Shown here one piece after another: positions 42,373 to 50,938 of a stretch of 64,000 nucleotides of DNA. Source of the stretch: CAVSCR01 sp963726575. GTDB taxonomy: Bacteria > Actinomycetota > Actinomycetes > JAHEKZ01. A program made the position numbers and the translations under genes. The stretch lies in contig CAVSCR010000007.1 in NCBI GenBank assembly GCA_963726575.1, positions 434,001 through 498,000 of the forward strand, in the 5' to 3' direction. The notes beneath the pieces were generated by a model. That model made no database searches. It had not been told where the DNA came from and worked only from the letters and a program-made list of their open reading frames with translations. Position 1 is the stretch's first letter. Every line of letters starts with the position of its first letter.

Positions 42373-44334
42373 TCAGGCTGACGTAATGGTCGTCATCTCC
42401 CGCACGCTCAACCAATCCATCAGGTCATCGGCCGACATCGGCCGGGCCAGTACGTAGCCCTGGGCCAGATCACACGAGAGGTCACGCAGCCGTTGCCATG
42501 TGGCGTCGTCCTCCACGCCCTCGGCGACGACGACCAACCCCAGGTTGTGCGACAGCTCGACGACCGAACGAACGATCGCGGCATGAGCGTCGTCGAGCAG
42601 CAAGTCGGTGACGAAGCTGCGGTCGATCTTCAGTTCGTGCAAGGGCAAACGCGACAGGTAGCCCAGCGACGTCTGCCCTCGTCCGAAGTCGTCGATACTG
42701 ACGGGAACTCCCATGGCAGCCAACCGGACCAGGTTGTGCGTGGCACGATCCACATCGGTCAGCAGCGCCGTCTCGGTGATCTCGACGATCAGGGACCCCA
42801 CGGGAACCCGCGCGTGGGACAGCGCGGCCTGGACGCGTCCGGCGAACTCCACATGACACAGGTTCCGGGCTGAGACGTTCACCGCGACCGACACGTGAAT
42901 GCCGACGTCGTTCCACCGCGCAACCTGCCGCAGCGCCTCACCGATCACCCAGTCGGTGAGACCGTCGATCAGCCCGGTCTGTTCCGCCACTGGCAGGAAT
43001 GCATCGGGGTAGATCAACCCGTGGCGCGGGTGGTTCCACCTCACCAGCGCCTCGACAGAGCGGATGGCATCGTCGCGCAGCGACGCCTTCGGCTGGTAGT
43101 GCAGCACGAGCTCGTCGTTGCCGAGTGCCCGGCGCAGCTCGGCCACCAGAGCGAGTCGATCCGAGTCGTAGTCATCCTGCGCGGGGTCGTAGCGCACCAC
43201 GACACTGTGGCCGACCTTCGCGAGGTACATCGCGACGTCCACGTGCTGGAGCAGCGCGTCGGCATCCGCACCGTCGTCCGGACACAGTGCGAGGCCGACA
43301 CTCGCCTCCGGGGTGAGGGGCAGACCAGCGATGTCGATCGGTTGGCTCAGTACGTCGAGCAGCCGACGAAGCTCCGCCAAGGCTTCGTCCTCGCTGACCA
43401 GGTCCTGCAGGATGACGCCGAACTCGTCGCCACCGAGTCGTGCCACCGTGTCGCCGGCCCGGGCGTGTTCGTTCAGTCGTTGTCCGATGCGCTTGAGCAA
43501 CTCGTCGCCGTTGTGGTGACCCAGTGAGTCGTTGACCTCCTTGAACCGGTCCACGTCGATCAGTGCCACGGCCCCGAACTTGTGACCGCCGTCGGTGAGC
43601 TCGGTGAGCTGCCGGCGGAAGTTGGCGCGGTTGGGCAGACCGGTCAGGTGGTCGTACTGCGCCAGGTAGGCGTTGGTCTGTGCGTGCTGACGCAGCCGCC
43701 GTGTGGTGGCCAGTGATAGCCCGGCCAGGATGACGTACAGCGCACCGAGACCGAGTGCGAGGTGTCGGTAGAGCTCACCGAACCCTTGCGCGATGTCGGC
43801 CCGGATCGGTTCGTAGGGGAGGTAGATCTCGAGCACACCGACTCGCGCGTGGTCGGGACCTGCGACGAGTGGACGGTAGACCTCGACGACCTCGGCACCA
43901 ATCGGGCCGGTGTCGTTGGCATCGGAGTTCAGCCGGTTCAGCTCGGTCTTGACCTGACCGTTCGCAGCCTCGAGTGCGGAGTCCTCCGGCGCTTCGCCCA
44001 GGCCCGAACCGTCGCTGGTGAAGATGACCCGCCCGTCCAGGTCACGGATCCGCAGACGTTCGATGCCGTTGGCGTCGGTGGCGATCGTGCGCAAGGCATG
44101 GCGGGTTGCCGGATCGAGGCCGCCGCGAAGGTCGCTACCGTCGAGCAGTGGCTCGATCGCTGTGGTCGCGATGATCTGCGACTGCGCCGTCCCTTCGGCC
44201 AAACCTCGACGGGTCGCTTCCGAGCGGTAGGACGCGGCCAGGGTCAGCCCCAGCAGCACGACGACGACAGCGCTCAGCACGGCGTAGACCGCAAAGAGGC
44301 GGACCGCCGACCTCGGAACCGCTGCTGGACCCAT
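42373..44334 (-). CDS. Membrane-bound GGDEF-EAL diguanylate cyclase/phosphodiesterase
   Basis: A 653-residue signalling protein. Two transmembrane helices, about 10-32 and 205-225, bracket an extracytoplasmic sensor domain. A GGDEF domain with intact RLGGDEFG (298-305) is next, so it may make c-di-GMP. The EAL domain begins with VEALVRWNHPRHG near 425, retains the EAL signature, and has later IDDFGRGQTSL and KIDRSF motifs, so it may degrade c-di-GMP too. Both domains look catalytically competent. ATG 44334 directly follows GGAGAG; upstream GTG or ATG codons in frame are possible. No partner genes are nearby. Confidence 0.93.
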   Translation of the reverse strand: MGPAAVPRSAVRLFAVYAVLSAVVVVLLGLTLAASYRSEATRRGLAEGTAQSQIIATTAIEPLLDGSDLRGGLDPATRHALRTIATDANGIERLRIRDLDGRVIFTSDGSGLGEAPEDSALEAANGQVKTELNRLNSDANDTGPIGAEVVEVYRPLVAGPDHARVGVLEIYLPYEPIRADIAQGFGELYRHLALGLGALYVILAGLSLATTRRLRQHAQTNAYLAQYDHLTGLPNRANFRRQLTELTDGGHKFGAVALIDVDRFKEVNDSLGHHNGDELLKRIGQRLNEHARAGDTVARLGGDEFGVILQDLVSEDEALAELRRLLDVLSQPIDIAGLPLTPEASVGLALCPDDGADADALLQHVDVAMYLAKVGHSVVVRYDPAQDDYDSDRLALVAELRRALGNDELVLHYQPKASLRDDAIRSVEALVRWNHPRHGLIYPDAFLPVAEQTGLIDGLTDWVIGEALRQVARWNDVGIHVSVAVNVSARNLCHVEFAGRVQAALSHARVPVGSLIVEITETALLTDVDRATHNLVRLAAMGVPVSIDDFGRGQTSLGYLSRLPLHELKIDRSFVTDLLLDDAHAAIVRSVVELSHNLGLVVVAEGVEDDATWQRLRDLSCDLAQGYVLARPMSADDLMDWLSVREMTTITSA

Positions 44335-44454
44335 CTCTCCTTCAATGTCGGGTCGGCGACGACCCATCTGAATCGGTTTGGCGGGCGCAGTCGGCACTGA
44401 CTGACCTGTCCTGATCGGCCGGCGTCTGGGACGGGCACGACTAGGGTCCGCTGG

Positions 44455-44995
44455 GTGATCGACGTCGACGCGGGGTGGCGGACGCGACGGCTGGTGCTCG
44501 AGCCCCTCACCGCCGCCCACGCCGCCGCGATGCAACCGGTCCTCGCGGACCCATCGATGTACCAGTTCACCGGCGGTGCTGCGCTCACGACCGAACAGCT
44601 CGAGGCCCGATATGCGCGTCTGGCGCAACGACGCTCCCCCAACGGTCACGAGATCTGGGGCAACTGGGTGCTGCGGACGACGACGTCGAACGCCTTGGTC
44701 GGCGCAGTTCAGGTGTCGCTCCCAGCGAACGGACCAGGTGCTGACGTCGCGCGCGTCGCCTGGGAGGTCGGCGTGCCGTTCCAGGGCCAGGGCTACGCCA
44801 GCGAGGCCGCCACCGAGCTGGTCCAGCGGCTGCTGATTGACGGGCTGGTGCGTGGTGGCGACCATCCACCCCGATCACATCGCCTCGCAGCGTGTCGCAG
44901 AACGTGCTGGTCTCGTGCCGACGCAAGCGCATCGAGGACGGCGAAGTCGTGTGGTGGGCCGATCCCTGGGGCGGTCGTGAGCTGGACGAGGGTGA
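44455..44995 (+). pseudogene. GNAT N-acetyltransferase, interrupted by two one-base frameshifts
   Basis: From GTG 44455, residues LVLEPLTAAHAAAMQPVL, GNWVLRTTTSNALVGAVQ and WEVGVPFQGQGYASEAATE are a clear GNAT domain with its acetyl-CoA loop. The frame then fails. Dropping one C at about 44851 gives VVATIHPDHIASQRVAERAG, and dropping one C at about 44924 gives LVPT-KRIEDGEVVWWADP, the normal family end. With both repairs the coding frame is continuous and codon-biased. The acceptor substrate is unknown. The locus merges into a nucleotidyltransferase, so a fusion is possible. Confidence 0.75.
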
Positions 44996-45567
44996 GTGGC
45001 AAGCCGTGGCTTGCCGCACCAGGTCGCGGAACGGCTCAGCGGCGTTCGAGCGCCGTGGGCGGTGGCAGCGGGTGGGCTCTCGACCTGTTCGCCGGCGGAC
45101 AGTCGCGCGAACACGAGGATCTCGAGATCGCTGTTCCGATCAGACGGTTCGAGGAAGTGCAGTCGAGGCTGGGCGAGTACGACTTCGAGGTGGTCGGCGC
45201 CGGACACGCATGGTCGCTCGACAGCGGAGCCTTCGACGTGATGGTGCAGACGTGGATGAGTGACCACACCACGGGCGTGCATCTGCTAGACGTGTTCCGC
45301 GAGCCGCACGACGGCGACACCTGGATCTGCCGACGAGATCCCAGCATTCGCCGTCCGTACAGCGACATCATCGAGACGACCGGCGACGGCATCCCCTACG
45401 TCGTTCCCGAAGTGGTGTTGCTGTTCAAGGCGAAGCACACTCGCGAGAAGGACGAAGCGGACTTCCGCCGGGTACTACCCATGCTCGACGACCAACGACG
45501 GGCATGGCTGTGGGAGTCGCTCACAGCTGTTCATCCCGGGCACGCGTGGCTGGCCGCACTGGCCTGA
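44996..45567 (+). pseudogene. Aminoglycoside-2''-adenylyltransferase-like nucleotidyltransferase, frameshifted
   Basis: The main frame up to 45567 encodes WALDLFAGGQSREHEDLEI followed by a normal C-terminal half (FVMVQTW-like FDVMVQTWMSD, VVLLFKAKHTREKDEADF). This matches the family of small aminoglycoside-type nucleotidyltransferases. The preceding N-terminal part, QVAERLSGVRAPWAVA, lies in another frame that begins at GTG 44996. A one-base deficit near 45068 joins them (WAVAGGWALDLF). Together they give about 190 residues, the normal size. The same locus also breaks the GNAT gene. The biological substrate is unknown, and resistance is not claimed. Confidence 0.72.
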
Positions 45568-45781
45568 CGAATGTCACGTCGCAGCGGAGACGGCTGGCGT
45601 TGCGAGCCGTCCGAGAAGCGCAGCCCCCGGGTAGTGGGAGTGCCACGGGGGAAGCTCCACAGATCCCCTGGCAACGTGGGCGGCCGAACACCTCGCACCC
45701 GTGCGGGCCACGACGTATGTTGGGGAGATACTTCGCCGAAGGGACCTCGGCTGCGTCCGGCACGACAATGAAGGGGGACTG

Positions 45782-46510
45782 ATGAACAGACTGCTACCTC
45801 TTGCCATTGCGGCAGCAGCGGTAATCGCGCCCTCACTGAGCGCAACCACCTCCCAGGCAGCCACACCTCAGGTGGTGGCGTCCTGGCAGATGAACGAAGC
45901 GCCGGGCTCGACCGTCCTGGTCGACTCTGGCCCCAATGCCATCAACGGCTCCATCGGCACGAGCCTCACCCTCAACGGTGCCGCGCACTCATTCCCTCAG
46001 GTGCAGCGAGGGTTCAACAACGCCACGTTCGACCCGCAGCACCTGGACTTGGTGAACGATCCGCGCATGAACCCCGGCACGTCAGACTTCAGCGTGACGG
46101 TTGTGCTGAAGATCGCCAAGCCATCTGACTCTTTCGGGAACGTGATGCAGAAGGGTCAGTCAGGAGCACCCACTGGATTCTGGAAGATCGAGCTCGATGG
46201 ACCAACCCGCGGTCTCGTGTTCTGTGGTTTCCGGTCGATCGTCAACGGCGTGACGACCAGCGGAGGTATCCGCAGCCCGATCAACATCGCGGACAACCAG
46301 TGGCACACGGTGACGTGTGAGCGAGGTCCTGGCTTCGTCGCCACGACGGTTGACGGTCACACCACAAAGCAGATGCACGCGACGGGTGCCATCACCAACA
46401 ATGTGCCGCTGAGTATCGGTGGCAAGACCCACTGCACGGCAGCAACACCGCAGCACGACTGTGACTACTTCGTCGGGCAGATCGACTCCGTGGTGGTCAC
46501 TACCGCCTGA
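45782..46510 (+). CDS. Secreted LamG/concanavalin A-like lectin-domain protein
   Basis: A 242-residue secreted protein. The signal peptide runs through an ASQA-type cleavage site near residue 27. The mature protein is one LamG-like jelly roll: ASWQMNEAPGSTVLVDSGPN at the start is the typical opening, followed by DFSVTVVLKI and WHTVTCERG. Two Cys pairs (VFCGF/VTCERG, HCTAATPQHDC) probably form disulfides. Such domains bind sugars or cell-surface material, but no specific ligand can be named. AAGGGGG before the ATG is the ribosome site. It lies just before two tRNA genes that point the other way. Confidence 0.88.
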   Translation: MNRLLPLAIAAAAVIAPSLSATTSQAATPQVVASWQMNEAPGSTVLVDSGPNAINGSIGTSLTLNGAAHSFPQVQRGFNNATFDPQHLDLVNDPRMNPGTSDFSVTVVLKIAKPSDSFGNVMQKGQSGAPTGFWKIELDGPTRGLVFCGFRSIVNGVTTSGGIRSPINIADNQWHTVTCERGPGFVATTVDGHTTKQMHATGAITNNVPLSIGGKTHCTAATPQHDCDYFVGQIDSVVVTTA

Positions 46511-46516
46511 CCTTGT

Positions 46517-46592
46517 TGGCGCGCCCGGAGGGATTCGAACCCCCAACCTTCTGATCCGTAGTCAGATGCTCTATCCGTTGAGCTACGGGCGC
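46517..46592 (-). tRNA. tRNA-Arg (anticodon ACG)
   Basis: Minus-strand 76-nt gene. The acceptor stem GCGCCCG/CGGGCGC closes correctly. The D arm begins TAGCTCAACGGATAGAGC, the anticodon loop CTACGGA carries ACG, and the T arm has GGTTCGAATCC. Discriminator G is followed by an encoded CCA. ACG is converted to ICG, so it reads CGU, CGC and CGA codons. Confidence 0.97.
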
Positions 46593-46698
46593 AGTGGTCG
46601 CCTGACCAGGCGCTGAGTGTAGCCGCCGTCGTAACGCGATCGAAATTCCACCGGGCCCAGGGGCCGGTGTCGGGATGAGCTCGTACCGTCAAACGACA

Positions 46699-46725
46699 AG
46701 AGCCCCGGCGGGCTACCGGGGCTCT
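46699..46725 (-). terminator. Hairpin after tRNA-Ser (GCU)
   Basis: AGAGCCCCGG (46699-46708) pairs with CCGGGGCTCT (46716-46725) around a seven-base loop. On the minus strand it begins five bases after the tRNA-Ser gene and is followed by TTGTCGTTT, a short T-rich run. It is a good factor-independent terminator for that tRNA. Confidence 0.8.
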
Positions 46726-46729
46726 GACG

Positions 46730-46820
46730 CGGAGGCGGCGGGATTTGAACCCGCGAGGGGCTTTGAGTCCCCAACCCGCTTAGCAGGCGGGCGCCATAAA
46801 CCGGGCTAGGCGACGCCTCC
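46730..46820 (-). tRNA. tRNA-Ser (anticodon GCU)
   Basis: Minus-strand class II tRNA of about 91 nt. The acceptor stem GGAGGCG/CGCCTCC and the long variable arm between the anticodon and T arms mark it as serine. Anticodon loop CTGCTAA carries GCU. T loop GGTTCAAATCC is standard. CCA is not encoded. It reads AGC and AGU. Confidence 0.96.
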
Positions 46821-46951
46821 ACGCTCCGACGCCTGCCAAAGCAAGCGGGGATGCAGGAGAAGGGTAGCGAAACGCTGGGGTTCCGCACGACCTGCTTACG
46901 CCTCCACCGCGTCGTCGGCCACTGACCGGTTCGGCGTCCTACGCTCGGCAC

Positions 46952-47957
46952 GTGACCACTACCGTCCGGATCCTGCGCAACGGCGTGTTCGAGCCACGGA
47001 GTGCGGACAAAGCCGCCGGGCTCGCCGCAGCCAAGGAGCCGGACACCTGCGTGTGGTTCGACTCCGACGTCCACGACGTGCGTGACCTCGCGGCCCTGCT
47101 GGGCTTCAACCCACACGCCATCGAGGACGCGACTGAAGCCGAGCACGAAGACCGTCGACGTGGCGCAGCGGGCGAAGCTGGAGCGCTACCCCGGTCATGT
47201 CTTCTTGTACCTGTACCGAGCACGCGTGAAGGAAGACGGCAATGTCGCCCTGCACGACATCCCGGTGTTCGCGACGCCGCACGTGGTCGTCGCGTTGGAC
47301 CGCAGCGATGCGTACGGCGTCACGGAGCTGGACGAACGGTGGGATGCCCACCCCGAGCTCCTGAAGTACGGGACGCCCGCGTTGCTGCACGCGATCCTCG
47401 ACCTGGTGATCGACTCCCAGCTCGCGGCCGTCGACGCGCTCAGCGACTCGGTGGACTCCCTCGAGGATGCGCTGTTCGACAGGAGCGACCTGGCCAAGGA
47501 CGACGGCATGGACCTGCCGCGGCGCGGGTACGCCACGCGCAAGGCGCTCGTCCGGCTGCGGCGGGTGGTGCAGCCGATGCGCGAGATCGTCAACGGGATC
47601 ATGCGGCGTGAGGAGGACGACGCCACACCGATCGACAGTGCGTTGATGCCTTACTACCAGGACCTGTACGACCACACGCTGCGGACCAGCGAGACCATCG
47701 AGGGTCTGCGCGACTTGCTCACCACGATCTACGAGACGCGCCTCGCCATGGCCGACCACACGATGAACACGGTCATGAAGAAGCTCACCGGCTGGGCCGC
47801 CATCATCGCCGTGCCCACCGCCGTGACTGGCTTCTACGGCCAGAACGTCTTGTACCCGGGCTTCCTCAGCCACTGGGCGTTCCTCTTCAGCACTGCCGTC
47901 TGGGGCGGTTTGTCGCTCGTGCTGTTCGTCGCGTTTCGCCGCCGCCGCTGGATCTGA
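46952..47957 (+). pseudogene. corA: CorA-family magnesium/divalent cation transporter, interrupted by a one-base frameshift
   Basis: A GTG at 46952 starts a reconstructed protein of about 334 residues, the normal CorA size. The N-terminal frame ends in DATEAEHE, where the next frame continues VDVAQRAKLERYPG. Removing one base near 47150 joins them. The long stalk, and two C-terminal helices with the signature TGFYGQNVLYPGF, follow. The pore signature is YGQN rather than the classical YGMN, a variant that occurs in actinobacterial CorA-like proteins. Both frames are otherwise free of stops and codon-biased, so a sequencing error is likely. If intact, it moves Mg2+ or similar ions. The tRNA-Ser gene lies just upstream, pointing away. 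Confidence 0.88.
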
Positions 47958-47980
47958 CCGTTGGATCCGGCCGGCCCCCT

Positions 47981-48132
47981 AGTCGTCGATCTTGGCTGAG
48001 ACGACGAAACCAGCTGCAGGAGCTGGGGTTCCGGGTCGTCCACCTCGAGAAGTCCCTGCTCACCTCGCGTCATGAGGTGGTTCGCACGATCGCCGCAGTA
48101 CTGCGGTTGCAGGGGTGGGTCGGAGACCCCGA
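47981..48132 (+). pseudogene. Degenerate remnant of a DUF559-type endonuclease-domain protein
   Basis: In one plus-strand frame, without a start codon of its own, there is LRRRNQLQELGFRVVHLEKS followed by HEVVRTIAAVLRLQGWVGD. This is the usual C-terminal end (final strand, helix, closing QGW) of the DUF559/Vsr-like domain in actinobacterial AbiEi-like and hypothetical proteins. Nothing upstream in frame continues the protein, so only the last 40 or so residues remain. The remnant lies directly before the second dispersed repeat. It may mark an old insertion or deletion event. I rate it as plausible, since it rests on a short match. Confidence 0.5.
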
Positions 48133-48174
48133 CTTCACGTTCAACAGTGACTGGGCGCCAGGGCCCGAACCCCG

Positions 48175-48237
48175 TGTTGATCTAGGAGATGATGCTGGCT
48201 TTTCAAGATCAACTTACACATCAAGTCCAAGATCAAC
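48175..48237. repeat. Dispersed 63-bp GATCAAC repeat, copy 2
   Basis: GTTGATC (48176) and two GATCAAC heptamers (48207 and 48231) have the same 24- and 17-base spacing as copy 1 at 12247-12309. The second spacer differs by one base, while the first has about eight differences in 24. The copy lies between the DUF559 remnant and the 3-prime end of tmsB. Conserved spacing with a more diverged loop suggests a structured interspersed repeat. Confidence 0.8.
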
Positions 48238-48248
48238 TTTGGTTTGGG

Positions 48249-49500
48249 TTACCAGGTGGGGCGCAGGGGCATGTCGCTGACGCCGCGACGCCTCAGCCGC
48301 ACCCCCAGCACCTGGTGCAGCTGGATCCGGTTCAGGTCGAACCCGACCCGGGACGCCGCCATGTAGAGCCGCCAGACGCGCGCCTTCGCCACGCCGACCT
48401 CGGAGACGGCGGGTTCCCACTCGCGATTGAGGTTGGCTCCCCAGTCGCGCAGCGTCATGGCGTAGTGCTCGCGCAGGTTCTCCTCGTGTCGGATCTCGAA
48501 GCCGTTGTCGTTCATCGCCTCCATGATCGTCGCCGGGCTGCTGAGCTCACCGTCGGGGAAGATGTAGCGGTCGATGAAGCCGCCTGCCTTGGCCCGCTCG
48601 TGACCGTTGGGCCGGGTGATGCAGTGGTTCAGCAGTCGTCCGCCCGGGCGCACCTTGGAGTGCAGCCGGGCGAAGTACGACGGGTAGTTGCGTCGTCCGA
48701 TGTGTTCGGTCAGTCCGATGGACGAGACGGCGTCGAAGGCCGACTCAGGCACGTCGCGGTAGTCGAGGAAGCGCACCTCGGCGCGGTCGGACAGGCCGCG
48801 CTCCGCGATCGCCTTGTTCGCCCACTCAGCCTGTCGGCGCGACAAGGTGACGCCGATCGCATGCACGTCGTAGTGCTCTGCCGCGTGCATGACCATGCCG
48901 CCCCACCCGCAGCCGACGTCGAGCAGGCGCATGCCGGAGTCGAGTCCGAGCTTGCGGGCCACCAGGTCGTACTTGGTGCTCTGAGCAGCCTCCAACGACG
49001 CGTCCGCGGTCGGGTAGACAGCACACGTGTAGGTCATCGACGGCCCGAGGACCATGGCGTAGAAGGCGTTCGACACGTCGTAGTGGTGCGAGATGGCGGC
49101 CGCGTCGCGGCTCTTGGAGTGACGTCGTCCGCGCAGGAAGGGGTGCGGCGCCTCGAGCGTCGGGATCGGCGGTCGCTTGATGACGCGCAGGCCGTAGCCA
49201 CGCAAGAGCTCGGTGGCTTGAGCCCACGGGACGCGGCGCCGCTCCTCGCCGACGAGCGCGCGTAGACCCGTGTAGAGGTCGCCGACCACCTCGAGCGAAC
49301 CGGAGACGAACGCCCGGGCGACCCCGAGGTCGCCGGGGGCCGTAGCGATGTACTGCACGGCCTTCTCGTCGACAAGTCTCAGCGTCACCGGTGCGTCGGC
49401 GCGGACCGGCGCTGCTGCCGTCGTAGGCCTCGAACCGCACGTCGTTGGTCGGGCCAACGAAGGTTTCGAAGATGTCAGCGAGTTGCGGAGATCCGGACAT
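48249..49500 (-). pseudogene. tmsB: 10-methyl fatty acid methyltransferase (cyclopropane-synthase family), one-base frameshift
   Basis: The reconstructed protein has about 416 residues. It begins MSGSPQLADIFETFVG, and one base near 49404 must be removed to join the two frames at FEAYDGSSAG-RADAPVTLRL. The SAM-binding loop LLDVGCGWGGMVMHA and the VSSIGLTEHIG segment, with RLLNHCI, are as in CFA synthases. Placement 15 bases after an FAD oxidase gene matches the tmsA-tmsB (bfaB-bfaA) pair that makes 10-methyl acyl chains such as tuberculostearic acid: this enzyme adds a methylene at C10 of a cis-9 unsaturated acyl chain. It is otherwise intact, so sequencing error is likely. Repeat copy 2 ends 12 bases after its stop. 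Confidence 0.85.
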
Positions 49501-49515
49501 CGTGGTCTGCCTTTC

Positions 49516-50889
49516 TCACCGACTCCGTACGCACTTTGCGTACAGGTCGAGCAACCGGCCATCTGAGTCGTACGTCTTCTTCAACACGTCGTATGTCTCG
49601 CCGTTGTACGTGGCCCAGAACTCATCCTCCTCGTAGCACGACGACGAGTACAGGGACTTGCGCCCCCCGAGGTCGGCCACGAGGCGCTCGACGATCCGGT
49701 TGTAGGTGCCGTCGGACTCACCGGGCTCCAGCGCCACCGAGGACCAGAATCCGAAGTTCACGTAGGTGGTGGATGGATCCAGCCGGTACAGGTCCCACGG
49801 TGCGGCACCTCGGTTGCGCAGCGGGCACATCCACACCGGTGCGATCCCGATCTGCTCGTGGAACCGCTCCAGAAACTCCGGCGCCCGGCTGATCGGGATC
49901 TCGACGTCCTGGATCACGGCCTCACGCTCTGGCTGACCACGCCGGCGTTGCAACGCACTGAGGTAGCCGTGACGACGCTCGAACCCGACCAGCTTCCAGT
50001 AGGTGTCGCTGCGCAGGTAGCGCCGCGGGATCAGCGGCCGGATGAGCGGGTGCTGGACACCCAGCGCCCGCGAGCACCAGAACCAGTCCGTGTCCCAGCG
50101 CCACAGGTAGTCGTGCACCGTCAGGTAGTCGCGGCTGCGGTCGTGCTGCGACCGGTAGTAGATCTGGTTGCCCGTGTAGTCGGAGACGTAGGGCGCCTCA
50201 GAGACGAACCGGCCGAGCGTCATCACATGATCGCCCTCGCCGAACACCGTGCCGTCGACGAAGTCGACGTGGGCTCCGTCCCAAGCCGAGTCTGCGACGA
50301 CGCGCTCGACGGCCGCGAAGTACTCCTCGGCCTTGCCGAACCGGATGTGTCTCAACTCGACAAAGGGTTCGACCTGCTCCAGCTCGATCGTCAGGCGCAA
50401 CGCGTACCCGAGCGTGCCGTAGGAGTTGGGGAAGCCGTGGAAGAGGTCGCGGTGCTCGTTGTCGGCGGTCGCCACCACGATCTGTCCGTCGCCGGTGAGG
50501 ATCTCCATCTCGAGCACCGACTCGTGCGGGCAGCCGTTGCGGAACGACGACGACTCGATCCCGAGTCCGGTCACCGCGCCACCCAAGGTGATCGTCTTCA
50601 GCTGCGGCACGACCAGCGGCATCATGGCGAACGGCAGCGTCGCCTCGACCAGATCCTCGTAGGTGGTCATGCCCAGCACGTCAGCCGTCTTGGCCACGGG
50701 ATCGATCGACAGGACCCCCGAGAAGGCCGACACGTCGAGGCCCGGCTGGGCGGTCGCAGCGCGCACCCGGAACAGGTTCGAGGTCTTCTTGGCCAGGCGA
50801 ACCGGCTCACCGGGGGGGATCGCGGCATAGTCCGCCCGCAGTTGTTCTCGGGCGGCGTGGAACCTCTCGATCCCGGGCATGACGATCAT
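49516..50889 (-). CDS. tmsA: FAD-binding reductase for 10-methyl fatty acid synthesis
   Basis: A 457-residue protein of the DHCR24-like FAD-binding oxidoreductase group. The FAD-binding region contains MMPLVVPQLKTITLGGAVTG and GIESSSFRNG. The C-terminal half is helical with conserved EIPISRAPEFLERF and YVNFGFWSSV. It starts near ATG 50889; MPGIERF at 50880 is an alternative. It is 15 bases upstream of the methyltransferase. In M. tuberculosis and related bacteria the pair produces 10-methylstearic acid: the methyltransferase adds a 10-methylene group, and this enzyme reduces it with a reduced nicotinamide cofactor. Membrane-lipid fluidity is the expected outcome. The third gene of some such clusters, tmsC, is not present here. 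Confidence 0.85.
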   Translation of the reverse strand: MIVMPGIERFHAAREQLRADYAAIPPGEPVRLAKKTSNLFRVRAATAQPGLDVSAFSGVLSIDPVAKTADVLGMTTYEDLVEATLPFAMMPLVVPQLKTITLGGAVTGLGIESSSFRNGCPHESVLEMEILTGDGQIVVATADNEHRDLFHGFPNSYGTLGYALRLTIELEQVEPFVELRHIRFGKAEEYFAAVERVVADSAWDGAHVDFVDGTVFGEGDHVMTLGRFVSEAPYVSDYTGNQIYYRSQHDRSRDYLTVHDYLWRWDTDWFWCSRALGVQHPLIRPLIPRRYLRSDTYWKLVGFERRHGYLSALQRRRGQPEREAVIQDVEIPISRAPEFLERFHEQIGIAPVWMCPLRNRGAAPWDLYRLDPSTTYVNFGFWSSVALEPGESDGTYNRIVERLVADLGGRKSLYSSSCYEEDEFWATYNGETYDVLKKTYDSDGRLLDLYAKCVRSR

Positions 50890-50938
50890 CGTAGGAAGGT
50901 CGACCGAACCTGACCAGGGAACCCCGGGATCGGCCAGG

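Noticed and set aside
46500..46830. tRNA cluster as an integration site for a mobile element
   Set aside because: No integrase, no repeated tRNA 3-prime segment and no foreign composition were seen around the tRNAs at 46517-46820 or 56395.
48189..49265. A 358-residue plus-strand frame opposite tmsB
   Set aside because: It is antisense to a recognisable methyltransferase and begins inside the dispersed repeat.
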